Positions 17,283-26,105 of a stretch of DNA of 64,000 bases are shown here, in pieces. Origin of the DNA: an uncultured Bacteroidota bacterium (GTDB lineage: Bacteria; Bacteroidota; Bacteroidia; Flavobacteriales; Flavobacteriaceae); NCBI GenBank assembly GCA_902526165.1, contig CABZKA010000008.1, positions 1-64,000 on the forward strand, read 5' to 3'. How positions within the stretch are numbered: the first letter of the stretch is position 1; every line of letters starts with the position of its first letter. Below the pieces are notes generated by a model. It searched no databases and had not been told where the DNA came from. It saw only the letters and a list, made by a program, of their open reading frames with translations. Position numbers and translations under genes: made by a program.

Positions 17283-18437
17283 TTATTTTAATGCTTGTTT
17301 TATTAAAGTTGGTAAATCTGTGTCTTTGACCTCTTTGTTTATGTCGGCAAATTTCAAAAAAAACTCATAAACTTTATCCAATTCAATTTTGCTTAGAACG
17401 AATCCGATTTTTTTAGCTTTATATGCAATAGCAGCTCTGCCACTTCTTGCTGTGAGAACAATTGAAGATTCATTAACTCCAACATCATTAGGGTCAATTA
17501 TCTCATATGTTTCTCTGTTTTTAATTACACCGTCTTGATGAATTCCTGAGCTGTGTGAGAAGGCATTAGAACCAACTATGGCCTTGTTAGGTTGAACAGG
17601 CATGCCCATAATTTCTGATACCATTTTACTTGTGTTGTAAAGTAATTTTGAATTAATTTTTGTATCAAAACCTAGTTCGTTATGTTGTCTCATAACCATA
17701 ACAACTTCTTCAAGAGATGTGTTTCCAGCTCTTTCACCAATTCCATTTATAGTGCATTCAATTTGCCTTGCACCACTTATTATTCCTTGAATTGAATTTG
17801 CTGTAGCTAAACCTAAATCATTGTGGCAATGACATGAAATAATTGCTTTATCAATATTTGGAACATTATTTACTAAATATTCAATTTTTTTTGCATATTG
17901 ATTTGGTAGACAATAACCAGTTGTGTCGGGAATATTTAAAACAGTTGCTCCCGCATCAATGACCTTTTCACAAATACTTGCTAGAAAATCATTGTCAGTT
18001 CTTCCTGCATCTTCTGCATAAAACTCGATATCTTCGACAAATTTTCTAGCATATTTTACAGCATCAACCGCTCTGTTAGCTATTGTTTCCCTGTTGGATT
18101 TGAATTTGTATTTAATGTGGCTATCAGAAGTGCCAATACCTGTGTGGATTCTAGGTTTTTTTGCCTTTTTAAGAGCATTAGCAGCAACTTCAATATCCTT
18201 TTTAACTGCTCTTGATAACCCACAAACAGAGGAGTTTTTTATAACTTGAGAAATTTCTCGAACAGATTTATAATCTCCTGGGCTAGAAATAGGAAATCCA
18301 GCTTCAATTATATCAACTCCTAATTCATCCAATCTAACAGCTATCTCTACTTTTTTTTCAGTCTCTAGCTTACAGCCTGGAACTTGCTCGCCATCTCTTA
18401 ATGTTGTGTCAAAAATATTAATTAGTTCTTTACCCAT
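17283..18437 (-). CDS. leuA: 2-isopropylmalate synthase (short form)
   Basis: 384 residues. Catalyses acetyl-CoA plus 2-oxoisovalerate to 2-isopropylmalate. Signature motifs: [54 protein letters not shown] and [12 protein letters not shown]. Classical LeuA has about 510-520 residues; this form stops after the connecting domain and lacks the leucine-binding regulatory domain, so feedback inhibition by that domain is not possible. The regulatory domain is found instead on the paralog two genes downstream. First gene of the leuA-leuC-leuD-paralog-leuB operon. Confidence 0.92.
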   Translation of the reverse strand: MGKELINIFDTTLRDGEQVPGCKLETEKKVEIAVRLDELGVDIIEAGFPISSPGDYKSVREISQVIKNSSVCGLSRAVKKDIEVAANALKKAKKPRIHTGIGTSDSHIKYKFKSNRETIANRAVDAVKYARKFVEDIEFYAEDAGRTDNDFLASICEKVIDAGATVLNIPDTTGYCLPNQYAKKIEYLVNNVPNIDKAIISCHCHNDLGLATANSIQGIISGARQIECTINGIGERAGNTSLEEVVMVMRQHNELGFDTKINSKLLYNTSKMVSEIMGMPVQPNKAIVGSNAFSHSSGIHQDGVIKNRETYEIIDPNDVGVNESSIVLTARSGRAAIAYKAKKIGFVLSKIELDKVYEFFLKFADINKEVKDTDLPTLIKQALK

Positions 18438-18482
18438 CTCTCAAGTAAGCCGATAAAAGTAGTAATAAAAATGTTTTTAAAC

Positions 18483-19145
18483 TTATATTTTAGATATGAA
18501 TTCATCAGGTGGCTTACATTTTAGATTCATTAGTTCATTATTCACAGGGTGTTCAAATTCTATTTCTCTAGAATGTAAACTAATGCTTCTATCATTTAAA
18601 GCTCTTTTTGCCCCATATTTTACATCACCACGAACAGGTGCACCAAGATTCGAGAATTGGACTCTTATTTGGTGATGTCTCCCTGTTATTAGAATTACTT
18701 CTAAAAACAAGTAGTTTCTTAATTTTTTTAAGGTTTTATATTCAAGGATTGCTTCTTTGGCATTTTTAGATTTTTCCTCAACTATAAAAGATTTATTTCT
18801 CTTTTGATTTTTTCTCATGAAATCTCTTAAAATATCTTTGTTTTTTAAGTTAGTTTTCTGAACTAATACCCAGTATTTTTTTTTAATTTTTCTTAGCCTG
18901 ATCTTTTCGTTCATTCTCGTGAGACATTTGCTTGTCTTTGCCATTATAACAATACCGCTTGTTGGTCTATCAATTCTGTTAACTAAGCCTAAAAAAACAT
19001 CACCCTTTTTATTGTATTTTTTTTTAATATATTCTTTACTGTAGTCCAATAGACACTTGTCACCTGAAATATCTGACTGTACTGGGATTGCAGATCTTTT
19101 ACCAACTATAAGTAGATGATTGTCTTCAAAAATTATGTTTTCCAT
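18483..19145 (-). CDS. RluA-family pseudouridine synthase
   Basis: 220 residues, catalytic domain only, without the S4 domain of the long RluC/D proteins. The catalytic loop reads VNRIDRPTSGIVIMAKT, with the invariant Asp; the His of the common HRLD motif is Asn here. LEVILITGRHHQIRVQFSNLGAPVRGDVKYGA is the second conserved block, of which GRHHQIRVQFS is diagnostic. It isomerises uridine in rRNA or tRNA; the exact site is not predictable. It lies a few bases after panB on the same strand. Confidence 0.9.
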   Translation of the reverse strand: MENIIFEDNHLLIVGKRSAIPVQSDISGDKCLLDYSKEYIKKKYNKKGDVFLGLVNRIDRPTSGIVIMAKTSKCLTRMNEKIRLRKIKKKYWVLVQKTNLKNKDILRDFMRKNQKRNKSFIVEEKSKNAKEAILEYKTLKKLRNYLFLEVILITGRHHQIRVQFSNLGAPVRGDVKYGAKRALNDRSISLHSREIEFEHPVNNELMNLKCKPPDEFISKI

Positions 19146-19151
19146 AAAATA

Positions 19152-19961
19152 TTAGTACATTTCATCATCACTAGGAAAGTTTAGTTTTTTTACGTCTGAA
19201 ACATAAGATTTTATGGCACTAACAATTTGATTATTGAGATCCAAATATCTGCGAATAAATCGAGGGTTAAATTCAGTTGTCAAACCTAACAAGTCATGCA
19301 TTACTAAAACTTGTCCATCAACTTGGTTGCCAGCACCAATTCCAATCAAGGGGTATTTTACTTTTGAGGATACTTTTTTGGCTAATTCTGAGGGTATTTT
19401 TTCAAGTACAGTTGCAAAACATCCAATTTCTTCAAGAAGCATAGCATCATTAATTAGTTCATCAGCTTCTTTTTTATCTTTAGCTCTCACTGAGTAAGTA
19501 CCAAATTTATAAATTGATTGAGGAGTTAAACCAAGATGTCCCATTACTGGAATACCTGCTTTAATTATTTTTTTAATTGAGTCTATAATTTCACTGCCAC
19601 CCTCCAACTTGACTGCATGTGCTCCAGATTCTTTCATGATTCTTATTGCAGATCTCAAGGCTAGCTTTGGGTTGGACTGATAAGTTCCAAATGGTAAATC
19701 AACTACAACTAAAGCTCTTTTAACTGCTTTTACAACAGATTTAGCATGATAGATCATTTCATCCAGAGTAATTGGAACCGTTGTTTCATTACCAGCAAAA
19801 ACATTTGATGCTGAGTCACCAACAAGAATAACATCGATATCAGATTGATCAATAATTTTTGCAAAAGTATAGTCATATGCTGTCAACATTGAAATCTTTT
19901 CATTGTTGTTTTTCATTTCTAACAATGTTTTAGTAGTAATTCGTTTGTATTCCATAATCAA
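19152..19961 (-). CDS. panB: 3-methyl-2-oxobutanoate hydroxymethyltransferase
   Basis: 269 residues, normal length. First committed step of pantothenate synthesis: adds a hydroxymethyl group from methylene-THF to 2-oxoisovalerate. Conserved blocks: [33 protein letters not shown] (metal ligand Asp), [18 protein letters not shown] and [12 protein letters not shown]. Its substrate is also the LeuA substrate, so the neighbouring operons compete for the same keto acid. ATG at 19961 or 19955 are both possible. Divergent from dnaK. Confidence 0.96.
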   Translation of the reverse strand: MIMEYKRITTKTLLEMKNNNEKISMLTAYDYTFAKIIDQSDIDVILVGDSASNVFAGNETTVPITLDEMIYHAKSVVKAVKRALVVVDLPFGTYQSNPKLALRSAIRIMKESGAHAVKLEGGSEIIDSIKKIIKAGIPVMGHLGLTPQSIYKFGTYSVRAKDKKEADELINDAMLLEEIGCFATVLEKIPSELAKKVSSKVKYPLIGIGAGNQVDGQVLVMHDLLGLTTEFNPRFIRRYLDLNNQIVSAIKSYVSDVKKLNFPSDDEMY

Positions 19962-20008
19962 TGATGTGTCGTAAAAATAAATAAATAAAAAAACATTATA
20001 ACTGTCAA

Positions 20009-20017
20009 AGTGTCACT
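20009..20017. promoter_or_regulatory. Small inverted repeat upstream of the dnaK promoter
   Basis: AGTGTCACT is a perfect 4-1-4 inverted repeat, preceded by a second TGTCA-like half. It ends ten bases before the sigma-54 -24 element. It could be a regulator site, but it is short enough to be chance. Confidence 0.2.
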
Positions 20018-20026
20018 AATTTTCAA

Positions 20027-20042
20027 TGGCACAGGAATTGCT
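20027..20042 (+). promoter_or_regulatory. Sigma-54 (RpoN) promoter for dnaK
   Basis: TGGCAC, five bases, then TTGCT: an exact match to the -24/-12 consensus TGGCAC-N5-TTGCW. It ends 21 bases before the dnaK ATG, leaving room for a short leader. It lies in the intergenic gap with panB, not inside a gene. No CIRCE repeat (the HrcA operator) is seen. Sigma-54 promoters need an AAA+ activator; no such gene is in the window. Confidence 0.75.
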
Positions 20043-20063
20043 TAATTGTAAAAAAATATAATT

Positions 20064-21965
20064 ATGAGTAAAATAATTGGTATAGATTTAGGTACGACTA
20101 ATTCATGTGTTTCCGTGATGGAGGGAAATGAACCTGTTGTTATTCCTAATGCCGAAGGAAAGCGAACAACGCCATCTGTAATAGGTTTTGTTGATGGAGG
20201 TGAAATTAAGGTAGGGGATCCAGCTAAAAGACAAGCTGTAACCAACCCAACAAAGACCATTTCATCAATCAAAAGATTTATGGGTAGTAAATTTTCTGAG
20301 TCAAAAGAAGATGCAAAAAGATCACCCTACAAAGTTGTCAAGGGTGATAATGATACTGCAAGGGTAGATATTGACGGAAGATTATACACACCTCAAGAGC
20401 TATCTGCAATGATTTTACAAAAAATGAAAAAAACTGCAGAGGATTACCTAGGAACCTCTGTTAACGAGGCTGTGGTTACAGTACCTGCATATTTTAACGA
20501 TGCCCAAAGACAGGCAACCAAAGAGGCAGGGGAAATTTCTGGTCTAAAAGTTCAAAGAATAATTAATGAACCAACCGCTGCGGCGCTTGCTTATGGTTTA
20601 GATAAGTCAGGTAAAGATCAAAAAATTGCAGTTTATGATCTTGGTGGAGGTACGTTTGATATTTCTATTTTAGAACTTGGTGATGGTGTTTTTGAGGTAC
20701 TATCTACAAATGGTGATACAAGGTTAGGTGGTGATGATTTTGATGATGCGATAATACAATGGATGTCGTTTGAATATGAGGAAGAGGAAGGTGTAGATTT
20801 AAGAAAAGACCCTATGGCACTACAGAGGCTCAAAGAGGCTGCTGAAAAAGCCAAAATTGAACTTTCAGCATCTACTCAAACTGAAATTAATCTTCCATAC
20901 ATAACAGCTACAGACTCTGGTCCAAAACACCTTGTTAAAACATTAACAAGAGCAAAATTCGAGCAATTGAGTTCTGATCTAGTTAAAAGGTCAATGGAAC
21001 CCGTAAAAAAAGCTTTAAAAGATGCGTCTTTAAATAAAAGTGATATTGACGAAATAATCCTTGTAGGTGGATCTACTAGAATCCCAGTTATACAAAACGA
21101 GGTTGAAAAGTTTTTTGGAAAAAAACCTTCCAAAGGCGTTAATCCAGATGAGGTTGTTGCAGTTGGTGCTGCAATACAAGGTGGAGTTCTGACGGGAGAT
21201 GTAAAAGATGTTTTACTTCTTGATGTTACTCCACTTTCCTTAGGTATAGAAACTATGGGTGGAGTTATGACAAAACTTATTGAATCTAACACCACTATTC
21301 CTGCAAAAAAATCACAGATTTTTTCTACAGCAGCTGATAACCAGCCGTCCGTTGAGATTCATGTTTTGCAGGGTGATAGAGCTATGGCTACCGATAATAA
21401 AACAATTGGACGATTCCATCTTGACGGCATACCCCCATCACCAAGAGGAACTCCACAGATTGAAGTTACTTTTGATATAGATGCGAATGGGCTTATACAT
21501 GTCACTGCACTTGATAAGGCTACAAATAAATCACAAGACATAAGGATTGAAGCATCTTCAGGCCTTACGGAAGAAGAGATCGAAAAGATGAAACAAGAAG
21601 CAGAGGCAAATGCTGATTCCGATAAAAAATTGAAAGATGATGCGGATACTATCAATAGTGCGGATGCAATGATTTTTCAAACCGAATCCCAGCTAAAGGA
21701 ACATGGTGATAAGCTACCAGATGAAAAAAAGAAGGTAATTGAGGATGCTATAAAATCTCTAAAGAAAGCTCATGAATCCAAAAATGTTGATAAAATAAAG
21801 TCAGAACTTGAAAAGGTCAATGAAGCCTGGAAAAATGCATCTGAGGAATTATACAAATCTCAAGCTGAAAATCAACCTCAAGCAAATCCAAGTGATCAAA
21901 AGAAATCATCTAAAAAAGATGATAATGATGATGTCCAGGATGTAGATTTTGAAGAAGTTAAATAA
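20064..21965 (+). CDS. dnaK: Molecular chaperone DnaK (Hsp70)
   Basis: 633 residues, full-length Hsp70. The ATPase domain begins [46 protein letters not shown] and [13 protein letters not shown] are the standard signatures. The substrate-binding domain starts near residue 390 ([14 protein letters not shown]) and the C-terminus ends in the acidic DVDFEEVK tail. No dnaJ or grpE is adjacent. The upstream sigma-54 promoter sequence suggests induction through RpoN rather than through HrcA/CIRCE or a sigma-32-like factor. Confidence 0.98.
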   Translation: MSKIIGIDLGTTNSCVSVMEGNEPVVIPNAEGKRTTPSVIGFVDGGEIKVGDPAKRQAVTNPTKTISSIKRFMGSKFSESKEDAKRSPYKVVKGDNDTARVDIDGRLYTPQELSAMILQKMKKTAEDYLGTSVNEAVVTVPAYFNDAQRQATKEAGEISGLKVQRIINEPTAAALAYGLDKSGKDQKIAVYDLGGGTFDISILELGDGVFEVLSTNGDTRLGGDDFDDAIIQWMSFEYEEEEGVDLRKDPMALQRLKEAAEKAKIELSASTQTEINLPYITATDSGPKHLVKTLTRAKFEQLSSDLVKRSMEPVKKALKDASLNKSDIDEIILVGGSTRIPVIQNEVEKFFGKKPSKGVNPDEVVAVGAAIQGGVLTGDVKDVLLLDVTPLSLGIETMGGVMTKLIESNTTIPAKKSQIFSTAADNQPSVEIHVLQGDRAMATDNKTIGRFHLDGIPPSPRGTPQIEVTFDIDANGLIHVTALDKATNKSQDIRIEASSGLTEEEIEKMKQEAEANADSDKKLKDDADTINSADAMIFQTESQLKEHGDKLPDEKKKVIEDAIKSLKKAHESKNVDKIKSELEKVNEAWKNASEELYKSQAENQPQANPSDQKKSSKKDDNDDVQDVDFEEVK

Positions 21966-22001
21966 TTTATTAATTTATCAAATAATACTATTATTAATTT
22001 A

Positions 22002-22009
22002 TAAATTTG
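22002..22009 (+). promoter_or_regulatory. Promoter -7 box before the PAS-UbiA gene
   Basis: TAAATTTG matches the Bacteroidota -7 consensus TAnnTTTG exactly, 17 bases before the ATG. It separates this membrane-protein cluster from dnaK transcriptionally. No clear -33 element is visible. Confidence 0.5.
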
Positions 22010-22026
22010 CACTTTAAATTTAATCA

Positions 22027-23388
22027 ATGAAAAGTGTTATAATATGTGACATGGAGGGTGTCATTGAGACTATAAACCCTGATGGTGTAAAATTATTTGG
22101 TTACACTAAGGAAGAGCTTGTTGGAAAGAAAAGAGTTTCCCTTTTCTCTGCTGGAGAAATAGTAATTCAAAATGTAGGTATGTGGTTATCTAAAGCAAAT
22201 AAAACTGGCCAGTACTCTACGAAAACATATTTCATAAATAAGAATGGAAAAAAGTTCAATGCGCAAATTAAGATAACCCCCACTTTTGCAAATGGTAAAA
22301 ATAATCCTCAGACGGGTTATTGCGGTATTACTGTTCCAATTGAAGAGGAAGTCAATATTCCAATCAAGTTTTCGACAATTTTTATAAAATGGGCTTTTGC
22401 AATAACCAGGGGAGGATTTACAAGCGCATCACTATTTCCGATTTTTGCTGTCGCAGCTTTTTTAGCCGGTACTGGTGATTACCTTTTCAGTCCATTTTCA
22501 TTGGTTTTATGTTCACTTGGAATTGTTTTTTTACACGTTGCATCAAACTTGTTTAATGATTACTATGATGTAAAAGATGGTACAGATGGCGCAAATACTG
22601 AATATTTTAATGCAGGATTGAATTCAACAATGCTCGAAGGTGCACAGCTTTCGGGTGGAAGTAGAGCGGTTGAATTAGGATTAATCACTCACAAAGGAAC
22701 TCTTTCATTGGCAAGAAAAATGTTAATTTTAACTTTATTGGTAGCATCTGGTTTATTGTTTAACAGTTTTTATGTTACCGGTGAGTTTTCAAATGCTCTT
22801 CATGCACTTATTATCGGCTTTTTAGGTGGGTTCTTAGGATATTTTTATACCGCCAGACCACTAAGATTAGTATCTAGAAGAGGTTTGGGTGAGTTAGCTA
22901 TATTTTTGTCATTTGGTCCTTTGATGACATTAGGGGCTTTGTTCGCTATTTCATCATCCACAATTGAACTTTTTTCTGATCTGTTTTACATTGCATTATT
23001 AGTAGGAATCCCACATGGATTATTGACCACTAATATATTGTATATAAACCAATACCCTGATACTGTAAGTGATGCAAAGACAGGTAAAAACCATTTAATT
23101 GTAACCTTTGGAAAGAAAAATGCTCGCTGGGGTTATTTAATAATATTAATTGCAGCTTTTATTTCCTCAATTTTATTAATTCCTTCGCTTGAAATGTTTG
23201 GAGATTTTAATAAAAATATTTTCATAATTGGAAATCTTGTCCTTTTTGCGTATGGGTTTTATGCTTTTATTAATTTATACAAAAATTATGACAAAAGAGA
23301 ACTAATCCACTCCAATCTCAAGACCATATACCTCCAAATTTTTTATGGTTTGTTTATTGTAATCTTCTTTAATCTATTTTTTACATAA
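22027..23388 (+). CDS. PAS domain fused to UbiA-family prenyltransferase
   Basis: 453 residues with an unusual architecture. Residues 1-105 form a PAS domain (VIICDMEGVIETINPDGVKLFGYTKEEL opening, of which INPDGVKLFGYTKEEL is typical, and a closing NGKKFNAQIKITPTF and YCGITVP). From about residue 118 follows an integral-membrane UbiA prenyltransferase with roughly eight or nine helices. Its two Asp-rich motifs are NLFNDYYDVKDGTD and NQYPDTVSDAKTGK, which bind Mg-prenyl diphosphate; the second is MenA-like. The likely reaction is prenylation of an aromatic acceptor, perhaps in quinone synthesis, with the PAS domain giving redox, ligand or light control. The stop overlaps the start of the CPBP protease gene by one base. 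The acceptor is unknown. Confidence 0.85.
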   Translation: MKSVIICDMEGVIETINPDGVKLFGYTKEELVGKKRVSLFSAGEIVIQNVGMWLSKANKTGQYSTKTYFINKNGKKFNAQIKITPTFANGKNNPQTGYCGITVPIEEEVNIPIKFSTIFIKWAFAITRGGFTSASLFPIFAVAAFLAGTGDYLFSPFSLVLCSLGIVFLHVASNLFNDYYDVKDGTDGANTEYFNAGLNSTMLEGAQLSGGSRAVELGLITHKGTLSLARKMLILTLLVASGLLFNSFYVTGEFSNALHALIIGFLGGFLGYFYTARPLRLVSRRGLGELAIFLSFGPLMTLGALFAISSSTIELFSDLFYIALLVGIPHGLLTTNILYINQYPDTVSDAKTGKNHLIVTFGKKNARWGYLIILIAAFISSILLIPSLEMFGDFNKNIFIIGNLVLFAYGFYAFINLYKNYDKRELIHSNLKTIYLQIFYGLFIVIFFNLFFT

Positions 23389-24305
23389 TGTTTATAGAAA
23401 ACGTTAAAAATACACAAAATGAGTGGTGGAGATATCTCTTGGTTGGTCCACTAATAATAATTGTCTTTTGGCAATTTTTAGGTGCTATTCCATTATTAAT
23501 TGGTCTATTCTCCGTTGCAGACTTAGACAAATTACAAACTTTAAACGAATCAAATTTTTTAAGTGCATTTCCGAACTATAACATTGGTTTAGCACTCTTC
23601 TGTATAACCTTTTTAGTAGGTTTGATTGGAATTTTTTTTACTGTTAAGGTTGTTCATAAACAAACAATAAAGTCCTTGACTACATCGAGAGACAAAATTG
23701 ATTTTAAAAGAATATTCAATGGTTTTTTTGTGATATCAACTGTTAATGTGACCGGGATGTTAGTTGCTTATTTGTACGATCCAAGTGTTTATGAGTTTAA
23801 TTTCAAGCCACAATCTTTTGTTTATTTATTTCTAATAGCAATTTTTTTATTACCCTTTCAAACCAGTTTTGAAGAGTATCTTGTAAGAGGTTATTTATTA
23901 CAAGGCATAGGAATTACTACCAAAAGTAGACTTCTTGCACTTTTAATTCCTACTTTATTGTTTGCTTTATTACACCTTGCTAATCCCGAGATTGATAAAA
24001 TGGGTTATGGTTTTCTTGGTGCATACTTTATTATGGGACTTGTATGGGGAATATGTACACTAATGGATGATGGTTTAGAACTCGCCTTGGGTATGCATTT
24101 TGGTAATAATTTTATTGGTATTTTGCTCATGACTGCTGATTGGACTGTTCTTCAAACTGATTCAGTACTTAAATATGTGGGCGAACCAAATATGTCAATC
24201 ATGTTTCTTACATCAATTCCATTACAAATTTTAATTCTTCTTTATTTTTCAAAAAAGTATAATTGGACTAACTGGAGAGAAAAACTGCTGGGGTCATTAA
24301 ATTGA
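23388..24305 (+). CDS. CPBP-family intramembrane metalloprotease
   Basis: 305 residues, about eight membrane segments. The CAAX-protease/bacteriocin-processing (CPBP, Abi) motifs are present: FEEYLVRGYLLQG (motif 1, paired Glu and Arg), LLHLANP (motif 2 His) and MHFGNNFIG (motif 3 His). The eukaryotic relative Rce1 cleaves prenylated proteins, which makes its coupling to a prenyltransferase gene notable. However, CPBP genes are common and many have no known substrate. Translationally coupled to the upstream gene by a one-base overlap. Confidence 0.9.
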   Translation: MFIENVKNTQNEWWRYLLVGPLIIIVFWQFLGAIPLLIGLFSVADLDKLQTLNESNFLSAFPNYNIGLALFCITFLVGLIGIFFTVKVVHKQTIKSLTTSRDKIDFKRIFNGFFVISTVNVTGMLVAYLYDPSVYEFNFKPQSFVYLFLIAIFLLPFQTSFEEYLVRGYLLQGIGITTKSRLLALLIPTLLFALLHLANPEIDKMGYGFLGAYFIMGLVWGICTLMDDGLELALGMHFGNNFIGILLMTADWTVLQTDSVLKYVGEPNMSIMFLTSIPLQILILLYFSKKYNWTNWREKLLGSLN

Positions 24306-24311
24306 ATTATA

Positions 24312-24485
24312 ATGAATAAAAATACCATATTTGCTTGGGGCTCTTTTATATTGACCTTGCTTGGAATAGCACTGATATTATTAGGCGTCTTAAAATATTC
24401 TGAATATGCAATTGGATTCTCTGTTGCTGGAGTTGGATTTATTGCTATTGGTTGGGCTTTTAATGCCCTCAAAGGTAGGATTTAA
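24312..24485 (+). CDS. Small membrane protein, CAL67264-like
   Basis: 57 residues starting at ATG 24312. Two hydrophobic helices (about 5-27 and 32-50) and a short basic tail ending FNALKGRI. This ending and the overall pattern fit the CAL67264 family, a short conserved membrane protein of Flavobacteriia with no known function. It follows the CPBP gene by six bases and overlaps the convergent fumC stop by four. The family call is from memory of the pattern. Confidence 0.75.
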   Translation: MNKNTIFAWGSFILTLLGIALILLGVLKYSEYAIGFSVAGVGFIAIGWAFNALKGRI

Positions 24486-25870
24486 ACCATATTTTCAGGG
24501 TTTACCCAGTCTTTAAATTGTTTTTTAGTAACATAACCTAACTTTACTGCTTCTTCCTCTAGCGAGGTCCCATTTTTGTATGCTTCATTTGCAATTTCGG
24601 CTGCTTTGTAATAACCTATTTTTTTATTGAGTGCTGTTACAAGCATTAGTGAGTTGTTGAGATGTTGCTTGATTTTTACTTTATTTGCCTTTAAACCATT
24701 TAAACAGTTTTTGTTGAAACTTTCCATAGAATCAGATAACAAATTAATGGATTCAATCAATTTATTAGCAATAACAGGCTTGAATGCATTAAGCTCTAAG
24801 TGACCTTGACTTCCTGCAAAACTTACTGTTGTGTCATTTCCAAGAACCTGTGTACAAACCATAGAGACAGCTTCACACTGAGTTGGATTTACTTTTCCAG
24901 GCATAATCGAACTTCCAGGTTCATTAGCAGGTAGAATAAGTTCTGCAAATCCAGATCTTGGACCACTTCCCAAAAGTCTTATATCATTAACGATTTTAAA
25001 AAGAGAGACAGCAATCTGTTTTAGTGCACCATGAGTTTCAACTAAGGCATCTTTTGAAGCAATTGCTTCAAATTTGTTTTCTGCAACTTCGAATTTAATT
25101 TTTGTAAAATTAGAAATATTTTTCACCACACTTTTGTCGAATCCAACAGGCGCATTAAGTCCAGTACCAACTGCAGTTCCACCAATTGCAAGTTGTTTTA
25201 AATGTATGAGAGTATTTTTCAATGCCTTTAATCCAAATTTCATCTGGGCTTCATAACCAGAAAATTCTTGACCCAGGCTAATGGGAGTCGCATCCATCAT
25301 GTGTGTTCTACCAATTTTAATATCACTATTAAATTCTTCTTTTTTTATTTTAAGAATTTTTATAAATGATTCAATTGATGGAATAAATTTTTCATGTAAG
25401 AGCCTAGTTACAGCAATATTTATAACAGTTGGAAATGTATCATTAGATGATTGAGACATGTTTACCTCATCATTAGCTTTTATATATTTTGAATCATAAA
25501 GTGTTTTACCTATTAATAGGTTTGCTCTATTTGAAATTACTTCATTAACATTCATATTGGTTTGTGTTCCAGAGCCTGTTTGCCAAACTACTAACGGAAA
25601 TTCAAGATTATGTTTGTTATTTAAAATTTCATCGCATATTTCTGAAATTAATTTCATTTTTCTTTTATCAAGATTAATTAATTCACTATTTGAGATTGCA
25701 CAACATTTTTTTAAAATTGCATATGAATGAATAATTTCAACAGGCATTGAATATGGCTTACCAATTTTGAAATTATTTATTGACCTTTGAGTTTGTGGCC
25801 CCCAAAGAGCATTTTTATCTATTTTAACTTCACCTAGAGTGTCAGATTCAATTCTAAATTTTTTTTCCAT
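24482..25870 (-). CDS. fumC: Fumarate hydratase, class II
   Basis: 462 residues, standard for FumC, the iron-independent TCA-cycle enzyme converting fumarate to malate. Seen are the N-terminal RIESDTLGEVKI, WQTGSGTQTNMNVNEVI, the catalytic GRTHMMDATPIS region and the superfamily signature GSSIMPGKVNPTQCE near residue 320. A TAnnTTTG box lies immediately upstream, so the mRNA leader must be very short. Monocistronic and convergent with the membrane-protein cluster. Confidence 0.97.
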   Translation of the reverse strand: MEKKFRIESDTLGEVKIDKNALWGPQTQRSINNFKIGKPYSMPVEIIHSYAILKKCCAISNSELINLDKRKMKLISEICDEILNNKHNLEFPLVVWQTGSGTQTNMNVNEVISNRANLLIGKTLYDSKYIKANDEVNMSQSSNDTFPTVINIAVTRLLHEKFIPSIESFIKILKIKKEEFNSDIKIGRTHMMDATPISLGQEFSGYEAQMKFGLKALKNTLIHLKQLAIGGTAVGTGLNAPVGFDKSVVKNISNFTKIKFEVAENKFEAIASKDALVETHGALKQIAVSLFKIVNDIRLLGSGPRSGFAELILPANEPGSSIMPGKVNPTQCEAVSMVCTQVLGNDTTVSFAGSQGHLELNAFKPVIANKLIESINLLSDSMESFNKNCLNGLKANKVKIKQHLNNSLMLVTALNKKIGYYKAAEIANEAYKNGTSLEEEAVKLGYVTKKQFKDWVNPENMV

Positions 25871-25873
25871 TAT

Positions 25874-25882
25874 GCAAATTTA
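25874..25882 (-). promoter_or_regulatory. Promoter -7 box for fumC
   Basis: On the minus strand TAAATTTG, an exact TAnnTTTG, lies about four bases before the ATG. Transcription from it would start at or next to the start codon, giving a leaderless or nearly leaderless mRNA. No -33 TTG is visible at the usual spacing. Confidence 0.45.
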
Positions 25883-25947
25883 CGAATTGTTGATAAAGTA
25901 TTTTTTTTTCCTTAGAATTCTTTAACCATTATTAATTATCTTTGATC

Positions 25948-26103
25948 ATGTTCGAATTCGATCAGTATCTTGGTTTTTTACTTTTCATGACTGTTGTTAC
26001 AATTGGGTTCTGGTTAATGATTCTACTGCTCACATTTATAATTCCATATTGGGTGACAGGTTCCTTTTTTGAATGGCTAAAAGAAAGAAAAAAAAGTAAA
26101 TAA
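25948..26103 (+). CDS. Small predicted membrane protein, unknown
   Basis: 51 residues from ATG 25948. One long hydrophobic segment (about residues 8-36) is followed by a short loop and a basic tail (EWLKERKKSK). It fills the gap between fumC and prfB almost exactly and ends two bases before the convergent prfB stop. The amphipathic layout and clean fit suggest a real gene. I do not recognise the family. Confidence 0.55.
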   Translation: MFEFDQYLGFLLFMTVVTIGFWLMILLLTFIIPYWVTGSFFEWLKERKKSK

Positions 26104-26105
26104 AT

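Noticed and set aside
17283-18437. Short LeuA considered truncated
   Set aside because: It ends cleanly before leuC with no remnant of the regulatory domain; short LeuA forms are regular in this phylum.
20042-20272. Minus-strand open frame opposite the start of dnaK
   Set aside because: Antisense shadow of conserved dnaK codons; no family features and it would cover the dnaK promoter.
21979-22000. Short AT-only dyad after dnaK as terminator
   Set aside because: Six A/T pairs with a three-base loop and no U-run are expected by chance in such AT-rich sequence.
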